A stretch of DNA of 64,000 nt from Nocardia sp. NBC_00403. Lineage in GTDB: Bacteria > Actinomycetota > Actinomycetes > Mycobacteriales > Mycobacteriaceae. Shown in pieces: positions 25,789 to 34,348 of this stretch (positions are counted from its first letter, which is position 1; every line of letters starts with the position of its first letter). The position numbers were made by a program, and so were the translations under genes. The stretch covers positions 806,001-870,000 of the forward strand of contig NZ_CP107939.1 of the NCBI RefSeq assembly GCF_036046055.1. The letters run 5' to 3'. A model generated the notes under the pieces. It was not told the DNA's origin and ran no database searches. It worked only from the letters and a program-made list of their open reading frames with translations.

Positions 25789-26679
25789 ATGTCCGAGCAG
25801 ACAAGCATTCGCTCCGTGTCCGTCGTCGGCCTCGGGCCGATGGGGCAGGCGATGGTGCGGGCCTTCCTGGCGGCGGGCGTCGAGGTGACGGTGTGGAATC
25901 GGAGCACCGCCAAGGTCGACGCAATGGTCGCACTCGGCGCCAAGCGCGCCGCCACCGTTGCCGAGGCGCTCGACGCCAACGAGGTGACCGTGCTCAGCCT
26001 CACCCACTACGCCGCCATGTACGACGTGCTCGGTCCGGCCACCGACCACCTGGCGGGCAAGGTCATCGCCAATCTGTCGTCGGACTCACCGGAGAAAGCA
26101 CGGGCAGGCGCAACCTGGGTGCGTTCGCATGGCGCACAGTTCATTTCGGGTGGTGTGATGTCGGCGGGTGACAACATCGTGCACCCCGCCTCCTACATCT
26201 TCTACAGCGGTCCACGGGAAGTCTTCGAGGCGCACGCCGAACTGTTGCGTCCGCTGAGCCCACAGGAGTACCTCGGCGCAGACGATGGTCTGGCCCAGAT
26301 CTTCTACCAGGCGCTGCTGATCATTTTCCATCCGTGGCTGCTCGCCTTCGACCAGGCAACAGCCGTGATCGAGCGCTCCGGCCACGACATCGACCAGTTC
26401 GTACCGTTCGCCATCCGGTCCAGCGAGGCGTTCCCCTACTTCATGACCGAATTCTCCGCCGCCAATAAAGCGGGTGGCTGGGCCGATCTGGCGAGCCTGA
26501 AGATGATGGATGCCGGCGCGCAGCACATCATCGATGCCAGCGAGGAAGTCGGTGTCGACGCGACGTTCTCGCATACCGCACAGGCCTACTGGCGCAAGGC
26601 CGTTGCCGCCAGCGAGCAGGCGGGCAAGCCGGTGTCCACCTACGAGCTCATCCGCGGCACGCAGGCAGCCGAGGCGTAG
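25789..26679 (+). CDS. NAD(P)-dependent oxidoreductase, imine-reductase-like
   Basis: 296 residues. A Rossmann domain opens with SVVGLGPMGQAMVRAFL (dinucleotide-binding GxGxMG) and TVWNRS, as in beta-hydroxyacid dehydrogenases. The catalytic Lys of hydroxyisobutyrate dehydrogenases (normally in Asn-x-x-x-Lys) is absent; the interdomain helix reads GADDGLAQIFYQALL. This is the pattern of imine reductases and their relatives, which reduce C=N bonds. ATG 25789 is preceded by AAGAGG. Likely controlled by the divergent HxlR gene. The substrate is unknown. Confidence 0.85.
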   Translation: MSEQTSIRSVSVVGLGPMGQAMVRAFLAAGVEVTVWNRSTAKVDAMVALGAKRAATVAEALDANEVTVLSLTHYAAMYDVLGPATDHLAGKVIANLSSDSPEKARAGATWVRSHGAQFISGGVMSAGDNIVHPASYIFYSGPREVFEAHAELLRPLSPQEYLGADDGLAQIFYQALLIIFHPWLLAFDQATAVIERSGHDIDQFVPFAIRSSEAFPYFMTEFSAANKAGGWADLASLKMMDAGAQHIIDASEEVGVDATFSHTAQAYWRKAVAASEQAGKPVSTYELIRGTQAAEA

Positions 26680-26700
26680 GGCAGGACCGGTGCGGCTCGC

Positions 26701-26940
26701 TCAGGCGGAGGCCGCAGAGCCGAGGCGCGGGAAGGGGGCGGTGGAGAAGACGACCTCCACCGCCACTTCGAAGTACGCGGCGATGCGCAGCGCCAGATGC
26801 AGGCTCGGGCTGTATTCGCCGCGCTCGAGATAACCGATCGTCTGGTAGTGCACGCCGAGCGCCTCGGCAAGCTCCCTGCGGGAGATGCCGCGCTCGGCGC
26901 GCAACATGGCGATCCGGTTGTAGATGACTTCAGTAGGCAC
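26701..26940 (-). CDS. Small XRE-family regulator co-transcribed with ABC exporter
   Basis: 79 residues, essentially a lone helix-turn-helix (MLRAERGISRRELAEALGVH, then QTIGYLERGEYSPSLHLAL). This short YozG-like type often follows ABC-2 transporter genes. GTG 26940 lies inside the end of the permease gene (11-base overlap), so it is the last gene of the ATPase-permease-regulator operon and probably controls it. Confidence 0.9.
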   Translation of the reverse strand: MPTEVIYNRIAMLRAERGISRRELAEALGVHYQTIGYLERGEYSPSLHLALRIAAYFEVAVEVVFSTAPFPRLGSAASA

Positions 26941-27781
26941 GCGCCATAGCCTTCTCCCGGCGGGCGGCGACCCTGGAACCGGACTCGCCGCGGGCCATCC
27001 GCCGCAAGACAATCGGCGCGACGGCCAAGCCGAAGATCGCCCAAATCACCAGCATGCCAATGGTTTCCAGGTGACGCCAGGATTGCTGGAGTTCGATGGC
27101 GACCGCGTCGGCGGGGAGCATGGCCGAGCGCATGCCCAAGCCGAGCCAATAGACCGGGAAGAACTGCGCGATGCCTTGCACCCAGCCGGGCATCGACGTG
27201 ATGGGGTAGAAGATGCCGGAAATCGCGGTCAGCCCCATGATCGGCATCGAGACGAAGCCGATGGCGCGGGGGCTGTTGAATGCCGATCCGATGATGGCGC
27301 CCAGTGGCAGTGTCGCGAGCATCCCGAGTGCGAGCACCCAGGCCAGGGTCAGCCAGGCGCCGGCGGTGTTCATCGCCAGTCCGTCGGCCAGGAACAGCCC
27401 CGGGATCAGCACGATGACGAACGGGATGAGCACCCAGCCGGTCACCGTGACGATCTTGCCGATGAGATAGCCGACCATGCCGTTCGGGATTGCCTTGGCG
27501 CGCAGCAGAGTTCCGTCTTCACGTTCCAGCGCGAGCAGCTGTGCCATGCCGAAGATCCCGTTCACCGCGACCAGCATGCCGAGGATGCTCGGCAGCGCGA
27601 AAGCGCCCAGCGCAACCCCACCTGCCTCCAGGGTTCCATTACGCATGAAGAACAGCACAACGATCATCACCACTGGCCAGAACAGCAGGCTGAACAGGTC
27701 CGGACCGCTGGTGAGCGCCTGGCGCAGTTCGGTAAGGCCGCGCGTCACTCCCGCGCGGACCGCGGTGTTCATCGGATTCAT
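26930..27781 (-). CDS. ABC-2 type transporter permease
   Basis: 283 residues with six hydrophobic helices in the ABC-2 arrangement. SGIFYPITSMPGWVQGIAQFFPVYW is the conserved loop before the last helices, and ALEREDGTLLRAKAIP is the cytosolic coupling region. It exports a lipid, peptide or drug together with the ATPase at 27778-28707, whose gene it overlaps by four bases (ATGA). The substrate is unknown. Confidence 0.9.
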   Translation of the reverse strand: MNPMNTAVRAGVTRGLTELRQALTSGPDLFSLLFWPVVMIVVLFFMRNGTLEAGGVALGAFALPSILGMLVAVNGIFGMAQLLALEREDGTLLRAKAIPNGMVGYLIGKIVTVTGWVLIPFVIVLIPGLFLADGLAMNTAGAWLTLAWVLALGMLATLPLGAIIGSAFNSPRAIGFVSMPIMGLTAISGIFYPITSMPGWVQGIAQFFPVYWLGLGMRSAMLPADAVAIELQQSWRHLETIGMLVIWAIFGLAVAPIVLRRMARGESGSRVAARREKAMARAY

Positions 27782-28707
27782 CGCGTCACCTCTGCCAATT
27801 GGTGGACCTCATCCCCGGCCCGGCCGGATTCGAATTGCTGCACCAACGTCATATACGTGTCCTCGAGTGAGGCTCGCCGGACCTCCAGCTCATCGATCTC
27901 CTCGCCGTGCTGCTTGAACAGCTCGTAGACGAACTTGGTCGATTCGGTGGTGGTGTGGACGAAACGCTGCCCGTCCCTGGTCCAGCGGATCTCGGCTTCG
28001 CCTGCGATGCGGCGCGAGAGTTCGTCGGCAGAGCCGTCGGCGATGATGCGCCCGCCCGCGAGGATCAGGATTCGATCGGCGAGTTTTTCGGCCTCGTCCA
28101 GATCGTGGGTGGTGAGCAGGATGGTGGTCTGGTGATCGTCGGCGAGGCGGTGCACCAGGTCGTGGAACTCGCGCCGCGCCTCGGGATCGAATCCCGCGGT
28201 CGGCTCGTCCAGGAAAAGCAACTCGGGGCGGCCGACAATGCCGATCGCCACGTCCAGCCTGCGTCGTTGGCCGCCGGACAGGGTCATCACTTTGCTGTTC
28301 GCCTGTTCGGTCAGCCCGACCGCCGCGACGAGTTCGTCTGCGTCCCAGGGGCGTCGGATACGGTCGGTGCTGTAGGGCGCGTAGTAGGAGCCCAGATGTG
28401 CGAGCAGTTCACGGACCCGCCACTTCCCGTGATCACGCCACGATTGCAGCACCACGCCGATGCGTGCCCGCCAGGCTTCGTTGCCGTGCACCGGGTCTAC
28501 GCCGAGCACCTCGACGCGCCCTGCCGAGCGCATACGGAAGCCTTCCAGTATTTCGATGGTGGTGGTCTTACCTGCGCCGTTGGGTCCGAGCAGCACCAGA
28601 ACTTCGCCGTGCCGCGCCCGGAAACTCACCTCGTGCAGGACATCTTTCGTGCCATACCGCATTCGCAGTTTTTCGACGTCGAGCACGACGCCGTCACCCA
28701 CTGTCAT
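27778..28707 (-). CDS. ABC transporter ATP-binding protein
   Basis: 309 residues. Walker A GPNGAGKT, signature LSGGQRRR, Walker B LLFLDEP and the switch His in LLTTHDLDEAE are all intact, so it is an active ATPase of the CcmA/DrrA-like exporter group. The C-terminal 85 residues (EIDELEVRRASLEDTYMTL) are typical of this group. First gene of a three-gene operon with the permease and the small XRE regulator. Confidence 0.93.
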   Translation of the reverse strand: MTVGDGVVLDVEKLRMRYGTKDVLHEVSFRARHGEVLVLLGPNGAGKTTTIEILEGFRMRSAGRVEVLGVDPVHGNEAWRARIGVVLQSWRDHGKWRVRELLAHLGSYYAPYSTDRIRRPWDADELVAAVGLTEQANSKVMTLSGGQRRRLDVAIGIVGRPELLFLDEPTAGFDPEARREFHDLVHRLADDHQTTILLTTHDLDEAEKLADRILILAGGRIIADGSADELSRRIAGEAEIRWTRDGQRFVHTTTESTKFVYELFKQHGEEIDELEVRRASLEDTYMTLVQQFESGRAGDEVHQLAEVTR

Positions 28708-28732
28708 GCTTTCTCCCCATAATGAGAACTAG

Positions 28733-28746
28733 ATGCTTTGTAGCAT
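28733..28746. promoter_or_regulatory. Inverted repeat ATGCT-N4-AGCAT in the ABC operon promoter
   Basis: ATGCTTTGTAGCAT lies 26 bases upstream of the ATPase start codon, inside AT-rich DNA that likely holds the promoter. It is a good candidate operator for the small XRE protein encoded at the end of the operon. Confidence 0.4.
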
Positions 28747-28768
28747 ACCTACTACATAGCGCCGCGAC

Positions 28769-29016
28769 AATGCTCTTGCGGGCCGAGCACCGCTGGATAT
28801 GCAACCGAATGGCTACCGAGAAGCTGTGGCAGGCCTTGACCGACCCGGCCTTCGCCGACCGCTACTGGGGCGCGAGCTTCGAAACCGATTGGCGACCGGG
28901 CTCGGAGATGGCCTGGAAGCAGCAAGACTGGACCAGCAAAGACCCCGAACAGGTTGTCCTGGAATCAGATCCGGACCGGAAGCTGTCCTACACCTGGGTA
29001 TGGCGCAGCCCGTTGA
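28769..29016 (+). pseudogene. Truncated SRPBCC/AHSA1-domain gene remnant
   Basis: The plus-strand frame translates to MATEKLWQALTDPAFADRYW, SFETDWRPGSEMAW and DRKLSYTW, which is clearly the N-terminal half of an AHSA1-type (activator of Hsp90 homologue-like) SRPBCC domain as found beside ArsR regulators. The usual first strand is degraded and everything after the TW motif is missing: the frame runs into the 3' end of the convergent glycerate kinase gene. No ArsR gene remains. Probably a remnant left by a rearrangement. Confidence 0.7.
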
Positions 29017-30138
29017 TCAGTTCTCCAGATGGTCAACGGCGATCTGGGCACCGACTCGCTCGAGCAGCGGTGCCGCCTCGGCCATCGACCGCGCGCTGTC
29101 CGGTTCCAGGTCGGCCAGGGAATAACAGGCCGTGAAGCCGCCCGCGCGGATCTCGGTCGGGGTAAGCAGCGTGCGACCGACCGCGGCGACCGTGGGGACA
29201 CCGGCTTTGCGCGCCGCCGCGCAGACGCCGATCGGGGCCTTGCCGTGCAGGCTCTGGGCATCGAGGGCGCCTTCACCGGTGACGACGAGGGTCGCGCCGT
29301 CGAGGCGGCTCGGGAAATCGAGCAGCTCGAGGATGACCTCGATGCCGCTGCGGACCTGAGCGCCGAGCACGGCGAGTGCGCCGAATCCGGTTCCGCCCGC
29401 CGCGCCCGCGCCGGGGTGGTCGGCGCACTCGGCGCCGACGATGGTTGCCCAATTGGCCAGTGCCGCTTCGAGAATCAAAAGGTCGTCGACTGTTGCACCC
29501 TTCTGCGGCGCATACACCGCGACTGCGCCGGTCGGGCCGAGCAGCGGATTGTCGACATCGCAGGCCACGGTGAATTCGGTGGCGGCGATGCGAGGATGCA
29601 ATCCGGATCGGTCCAGCCGTGCCGCGTGGGCCAAAGCGGCTCCGCCGGTGGGCAATTCGTGGCCGCCACGGTCGAGCACCCTGGCCCCGAGCGCCCGCAG
29701 CATGCCTGCTCCGCCGTCGGTCGACGCGCTGCCGCCGAGACCGAGCACGATATTCGTGACACCTCGGTCCAGCGCGTCCGCGATGACGATGCCGAGCCCG
29801 TCGGTGCTCGCGCCGAGTGGATCGAGCTGTCCGCCAGGTAGTTTCACCAATCCGACGGCTGCGGCCAATTCGATCACCGCGGTCGCACCGCGCACCGCGT
29901 AGGGCGCGGTCGACGGTTCCCCCGTCGGGCCCGGTGCGGGCACCACGATGCGTTCCCAGCCCGCCGCGACGAAGGCGTCGACGGTGCCGTCGCCGCCGTC
30001 GGCGACCGGGACCTGTTGGATCTGCGCCTCCGGCGCGGCGCGGGTGATGCCCGCGGCCAGCGCCGCCGCCACCTCGGGTGCGGTCAGCGATCCCTTGAAC
30101 TTGTCCGGGGCGATCAGCACTCGGAGCGCGGGGGTCAT
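29017..30138 (-). CDS. glxK: Glycerate kinase (GckA/GlxK type)
   Basis: 373 residues. It phosphorylates D-glycerate in glyoxylate/glycerate metabolism. The family opening VLIAPDKFKGSLTAPEVAAAL, the segments PVADGGDGTVDAF, GLGGSASTDGGAGMLRALG, YAPQKGA, and VVTGEGALDAQSLHGKAP are all present. ATG 30138 starts at the family position. It lies 37 bases downstream of the secreted hydrolase gene and could be read from the same transcript. Confidence 0.95.
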   Translation of the reverse strand: MTPALRVLIAPDKFKGSLTAPEVAAALAAGITRAAPEAQIQQVPVADGGDGTVDAFVAAGWERIVVPAPGPTGEPSTAPYAVRGATAVIELAAAVGLVKLPGGQLDPLGASTDGLGIVIADALDRGVTNIVLGLGGSASTDGGAGMLRALGARVLDRGGHELPTGGAALAHAARLDRSGLHPRIAATEFTVACDVDNPLLGPTGAVAVYAPQKGATVDDLLILEAALANWATIVGAECADHPGAGAAGGTGFGALAVLGAQVRSGIEVILELLDFPSRLDGATLVVTGEGALDAQSLHGKAPIGVCAAARKAGVPTVAAVGRTLLTPTEIRAGGFTACYSLADLEPDSARSMAEAAPLLERVGAQIAVDHLEN

Positions 30139-30175
30139 CTCCACATTGTCGCCGCGCGCACCGGGCGCTCGCACG

Positions 30176-31765
30176 TCAACTGGTCGGCAGGGGGGCCTGA
30201 TCGGCATTGCTGATGGTGACCTGACCGGTGCGCAAGTAGGTCATGACGGCCTCGTCGAGAACGGAGTTGCCGCGCCCGAAGGTGCCGTGATCGCCGCCTT
30301 CGACGGTGATCAGCGATCCGTCGAGTGCACGGGCCATCGCCGGTCCGCCCTCGTATTTCGTCAATGCGTCGTGCCTGCTCTGCAGCAGCAGCGGCGGGGT
30401 GCCCAGGTCCCGGCCCGCGATCGGCACCGGCTTGGTCACCGGTCGCCAGGATCCGCAGGTCATTCCGGAACGGACCATATCGGCGCGGGCATCCATGGCA
30501 TTGCCGCCGGAGGCGATGGTGCCGACCGCGGCGCCGAGCAGTTCGGGCCTGCCGGGCACGGCGTTCTCGTTGCAGGTAATGGCGGCGAAGACGAAGCGGC
30601 CGGTGGGATCGGTGCTGGTCGCGCCCTCGATCGCGCGCAACTGCGCCACGTTGGCCGGATCGGCGTTCGCCTCGGCCATCGCCTTCGCGAAGACGGGCCA
30701 GAAGGTGCGGGTGTAGGTGGCGACCGCGGTCGCGCCGACCAGCGGCACCTGCGCGGAAGCGCCGCCGGAAATCAAGGTGCGCAACAGATTCTGCACCTTG
30801 CCCGCCTGCTCCATGCTGCCGTTGAAGCCGTCGCGGGCGATCTCGGCGATCGGCTCGGGCAGCGTGCCCGGCAGATCGGAGACGCTCGCGGGCGGCGGGG
30901 TCAGGTTTGCGTACCAGCCACCGCCCTGGTCGGCGACCAGTCGCACCCAGTTCTGATAGACCTGGAATGCGGTGTCGCCGAGGCGGTACCGGCCGTTGTG
31001 CTCGGCAATCCAGGCGAACAGGTCGTCGAGGCGCTGCTTGCCGGCAACCTGTTGCTGGGCGAATTCCTCGGTCCACACCCAGTCGGGATTGACGTTGGAG
31101 TCCAACACCATCCGATCGACGTGCGCGGGAAACAGCGAGGCGTAGACCGCGCCGAGATAGGTGCCGTAGGAAATGCCGAGGTAGCTGATTCGTTCCACTC
31201 CGAGCGCCGCGCGCACCGCGTCCAGGTCGCGGGCCGTGCTCTCGGTGGTGATGGTGTCCAGGTAGCCGGGCAGTGCGGCGTCGCAGGCTTTCTTGATGGC
31301 GTCGCGACTCCCGCCGCCGAGCGAAACCTGCTCGCCCTCAGCGGCATTCGAGTCGGCGGAGCAGCGGAGCGGGGTGGCCCAGCGCAGGCCGCGCGGCTGC
31401 ACGGCGACGCGGTCGTAGTGGGCGTTGAGCTCGGCGGGCATCGTATCGAGCCGCCGCGCCCAGTAGTCGAGCGTGTCCGCGCCGGGCCCACCGGGGTTGG
31501 CCATGATGACGCCGTGGCGCTGCTGTGTCGCCGCGATCCGGCTGACGGTCAGTTCGATCTGCGGCCCGTCCGGGTCCGCGTAGTTCATCGGCACCGAGAC
31601 GACGGCGCATTGCACACCGCGCTCCGGCATGACCGACCCATCCGGGCAGGCCCCGAAGGCTGCGGCGGGCGCGGCGTCGGCAAGTCCTGTCGCGATCGAT
31701 CCGCCGAGCAGGCTCGCCACGACCAGTGCGGCCGCCACTCGCGAAATACGCAGTGTCCTCATCAT
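30176..31765 (-). CDS. Secreted alpha/beta-hydrolase, tripeptidyl-aminopeptidase-like
   Basis: 529 residues. A Sec signal peptide covers residues 1-33 (ending GLADAAPAAA). The serine hydrolase triad is visible: nucleophile in LGISYGTYLG, Asp in LLLQSRHDALTKYEG and His in VEGGDHGTFGRG. The oxyanion segment ANPGGPGADT and the late C-terminal TAP-like domain match the Hip1/CaeA (Rv2224c) and Streptomyces tripeptidyl aminopeptidase group. It has no lipobox, so it should be released or wall-associated. ATG 31765 has GGAGG 8 bases upstream; a second ATG follows at once. Confidence 0.9.
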   Translation of the reverse strand: MMRTLRISRVAAALVVASLLGGSIATGLADAAPAAAFGACPDGSVMPERGVQCAVVSVPMNYADPDGPQIELTVSRIAATQQRHGVIMANPGGPGADTLDYWARRLDTMPAELNAHYDRVAVQPRGLRWATPLRCSADSNAAEGEQVSLGGGSRDAIKKACDAALPGYLDTITTESTARDLDAVRAALGVERISYLGISYGTYLGAVYASLFPAHVDRMVLDSNVNPDWVWTEEFAQQQVAGKQRLDDLFAWIAEHNGRYRLGDTAFQVYQNWVRLVADQGGGWYANLTPPPASVSDLPGTLPEPIAEIARDGFNGSMEQAGKVQNLLRTLISGGASAQVPLVGATAVATYTRTFWPVFAKAMAEANADPANVAQLRAIEGATSTDPTGRFVFAAITCNENAVPGRPELLGAAVGTIASGGNAMDARADMVRSGMTCGSWRPVTKPVPIAGRDLGTPPLLLQSRHDALTKYEGGPAMARALDGSLITVEGGDHGTFGRGNSVLDEAVMTYLRTGQVTISNADQAPLPTS

Positions 31766-31923
31766 CTTTCGTACCTCCGCCGAGCCGCCGCTCCTGGCGG
31801 AGCGTCCGGTGCGACCAAGAGCATTCTGCCAGTCCGGGCCCGGCAGACAAGTCGAGGGCGAGATTTCACCACGCGAGTGGTGCGAAACATGGTGATTCGG
31901 GCGCATCAGAGTAGCGTCGAGCC

Positions 31924-32235
31924 ATGTCGACTGAGGTCCGTAACAACACGGCACTGGAGCGCTACGAGATTTATGTCGACGGCGCCATCGCCGGTTACGC
32001 CGAATACCAGGACACCGCTTCCGAACGCGCGTTCGTGCACACCGAGATCTATCCGCGGCACGAGGGCCAGGGCTACGGCCGCGTGCTGGTCGAGGCCGCG
32101 CTGCGCAACACCCATGAAGAGGGCTTCGGTGCCTTGCCGATGTGCCCGATGGTGCATCACTTCATCGAAAGCCGGCCCGAGTTTCTGGTGATGGTGCCGC
32201 ACTGGGCGCGTGAGCGACTCGGATTGCCTCAGTAG
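31924..32235 (+). CDS. GNAT-like N-acetyltransferase (YjdJ/GCN5-related), 103 aa
   Basis: The motif TEIYPRHEGQGYGRVLVEAALRN is the acetyl-CoA pyrophosphate-binding region (Q/R-x-x-G-x-G/A) of the minimal GNAT family (COG2388), and CPMVHHFIESRPEF completes the fold. Such small proteins may acetylate a protein N terminus or metabolite. It is divergent from the hydrolase gene and convergent with the acyltransferase gene, whose end it overlaps by seven bases. Confidence 0.9.
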   Translation: MSTEVRNNTALERYEIYVDGAIAGYAEYQDTASERAFVHTEIYPRHEGQGYGRVLVEAALRNTHEEGFGALPMCPMVHHFIESRPEFLVMVPHWARERLGLPQ

Positions 32236-32990
32236 GCGGCAACGGCGCCGTCGAGCGCCCGCTGTAGATCTGTGTGCGCCAGCCGGGCGATCTCCGCTGG
32301 ACGGGCGGGCAGCTCGGTGATCGGCACCCCGAAGTAGACGCTGGCCGACTTGGCCTCCTCCTTGGTGACCGCAATGGTGGGATCCGGTCGCGTTCCGTAG
32401 CTCAGACCCATACTGACCAGTGCGGGCTCGGCCCCGAGCTTCATTGCGCGGAAGGCGATGTGCCCGATCCCGCTGCCGACAGCCTGCACCTGGGTCTGGT
32501 CGACCTCATTGCAGGTGCCTTCGGGAAAGACGGCGATGCCGTCACCGGCCGCCATCCGCTCGGCGCAGATATCTATCATGCGCTGACCCGCCGCGTTCAC
32601 CGCCCGCAGGCCGTGGTCCTTGCCGCGGAACACCGGGATCCCGCCCATCATGTCGACCTTGCGGCGCTGGTCGGGATCGAGGAAGAGCTCGTCCTTGGCC
32701 AATACCCGGACCCGACCGATCACCCGGCGCAGTTCGCTGCGCCATGCTCCGGCGGCGACGGTATACGGATCGGATTCCGAGAGATGGTTGATCGCGACGA
32801 GCAACGGCCGCCCCTGGGCGATCAGGTCGTGCAGCAGCTCACGCGCACCATCGGCGTAGGCGACCCGGGGATGGTATCGACGCCCGAGTAGTGCGTAGGC
32901 GCCCCATGCTTTGAGGCGGTTCTGTTTGTGATCGCGATAGAAGTCGTACACAGCATCCGCATTGTCGAGGAGAACCTCGGGTCTATCCAT
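32229..32990 (-). CDS. 1-acyl-sn-glycerol-3-phosphate acyltransferase (PlsC-like)
   Basis: 253 residues. The acyltransferase motifs are INHLSESDPY (His-x4-Asp catalytic dyad), the phosphate-binding Arg in GGIPVFRGKDHG and FPEGTCN. It probably makes phosphatidic acid or a related lipid at the membrane. ATG 32990 was chosen because the protein begins there in homologues; upstream frame sequence is non-coding in character. Divergent from the YqgE gene. Confidence 0.92.
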   Translation of the reverse strand: MDRPEVLLDNADAVYDFYRDHKQNRLKAWGAYALLGRRYHPRVAYADGARELLHDLIAQGRPLLVAINHLSESDPYTVAAGAWRSELRRVIGRVRVLAKDELFLDPDQRRKVDMMGGIPVFRGKDHGLRAVNAAGQRMIDICAERMAAGDGIAVFPEGTCNEVDQTQVQAVGSGIGHIAFRAMKLGAEPALVSMGLSYGTRPDPTIAVTKEEAKSASVYFGVPITELPARPAEIARLAHTDLQRALDGAVAAY

Positions 32991-33131
32991 GTCGCCGACT
33001 CTAATGCCACTGCTGGACGGAGTCTGCCGACAGTTGCGTCGGGCCGAGCGAAGGCAAGGCGCCCGGGTGTTCCCCGAATCGGGCACCCCGCTTGACCGAC
33101 GAATGGTCCGCGCCAGTGCGATGATGGCTGG

Positions 33132-33776
33132 GTGGCACGCGCAGATGACCCGGATGAGAGGCAGACTCGCGGCGGGCACGGCGACCGAAAGCGGCGCGAC
33201 GCCCGGCACGGCGAGCAGGTCGTTCGTGCGGGCACTCTGCTGGTCTCGGCCACCGAGCTCGTCGAACCGACCTTCCGGCGCACTGTCGTCTACATCATCG
33301 AACACAACGAGGCGGGCAGCTTGGGCGTCGTGCTCAACCGCCCGAGCGACACCGCGGTGCACGACGTGCTCCCCAAATGGACCGACGCCGCGGCGGCGCC
33401 GCGCACCCTGTTCATCGGCGGCCCGGTCAAGCGGGACGCGGCGCTGTGCCTCGGCACGGTCCGAGTGGGCGCCTCGATCGACGGGGTACGTGGGCTGCGC
33501 CGGATCGACGGTCGGGTGGTGCTCGTCGATCTCGACGCGGACCCCGAGCAGATCGGCCCGCTGATCGAGGGCCTCCGAATTTTCGCAGGCTACGCGGGCT
33601 GGACCTTCGGGCAACTGGAGGGCGAACTGCAGAACGAGGACTGGATCGTGCTTTCGGCACTGCCCTCGGACCCGATCAGCACCGGCCGCCCCGACCTGTG
33701 GGCCCACGTGCTGCGCCGCCAGCCGTTGCCCCTTTCACTGCTGGCCACACACCCGATCGAACTAGAGCGCAATTGA
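33132..33776 (+). CDS. UPF0301 YqgE/AlgH family protein
   Basis: 214 residues. Family marks are RAGTLLVSATELVEPTFRRTV, GSLGVVLNRPSD, LFIGGPVKRDAAL and the ending YAGWTFGQLEGEL. The function is unknown (AlgH was linked to alginate regulation in Pseudomonas). It corresponds to Rv0038, which in M. tuberculosis is three genes from leuS; here about 9.8 kb of other genes intervene. GTG 33132 is the likely start, giving a basic N-terminal extension of about 30 residues. Confidence 0.92.
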   Translation: MARADDPDERQTRGGHGDRKRRDARHGEQVVRAGTLLVSATELVEPTFRRTVVYIIEHNEAGSLGVVLNRPSDTAVHDVLPKWTDAAAAPRTLFIGGPVKRDAALCLGTVRVGASIDGVRGLRRIDGRVVLVDLDADPEQIGPLIEGLRIFAGYAGWTFGQLEGELQNEDWIVLSALPSDPISTGRPDLWAHVLRRQPLPLSLLATHPIELERN

Positions 33777-33791
33777 CATGTGCCCTCGCGT

Positions 33792-33817
33792 TGAACCAAA
33801 AACCCGGCCTGTGTCGT
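33792..33817 (+). promoter_or_regulatory. SigL-type promoter of the sigma factor operon
   Basis: TGAACC (33792-33797), a 17-base spacer and CGT (33815-33817) match the published M. tuberculosis SigL promoter pattern (TGAACC-N16-18-CGT). It ends 21 bases before the ATG of the sigma gene, with a GGGAGG ribosome-binding site in between, so the sigma factor probably drives its own operon. Confidence 0.65.
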
Positions 33818-33838
33818 GGGTTGAGCGGGAGGTGACAA

Positions 33839-34348
33839 ATGCCCGACGACCAGGCCGAACTGCTGCGGGTGCTTTATCAGGAGCACGCGTCGGCACTATG
33901 GAGATACACGCTCGGTCTGGTTCGAGACCCAGGCCGGGCCGAGGACATCGTGCAGGAAACGTTGTTGCGGGCATGGCAACGACCGAACGTGCTGGATCAG
34001 TCGACAATGTCGGCACGCGCGTGGCTGTTCACCGTGGCGAGGAATCTCGCCGTGGATGAGCATCGCAGCGCTCGCAATCGCCGCGAGTTCCGCACCGACA
34101 GCCCGCCGGAGCAGGCCGCGCCGGACCAGTCCGATCGGGCCTTGGACGGGTGGCTGGTCGCGGATGCGTTGGCCAGGCTCAGCGCCGATCATCGCGAGGT
34201 GATCGTGCGTGCCTACTATCGAGGGCTGTCCACCCACCAGATCGCGGCGGAGCTCGACATTCCCGCTGGAACGGTGAAGTCCCGGATGCATTACGGCATG
34301 CGGGCACTACGGCTGGCACTACAGGAGATGGGGGTGACGAACCAATGA
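33839..34348 (+). CDS. ECF sigma factor, SigL/SigK-like
   Basis: 169 residues, with only regions sigma-2 (VRDPGRAEDIVQETLLRAWQ) and sigma-4 (LARLSADHREVIVRAYYRGL, then IAAELDIPAGTVKSRMHYG). The length, the coupled zinc anti-sigma gene and the TGAACC promoter all fit the SigL group, which in M. tuberculosis controls envelope and secretion genes. Preceded by GGGAGG. Its stop overlaps the start of the anti-sigma gene (ATGA). Confidence 0.92.
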   Translation: MPDDQAELLRVLYQEHASALWRYTLGLVRDPGRAEDIVQETLLRAWQRPNVLDQSTMSARAWLFTVARNLAVDEHRSARNRREFRTDSPPEQAAPDQSDRALDGWLVADALARLSADHREVIVRAYYRGLSTHQIAAELDIPAGTVKSRMHYGMRALRLALQEMGVTNQ

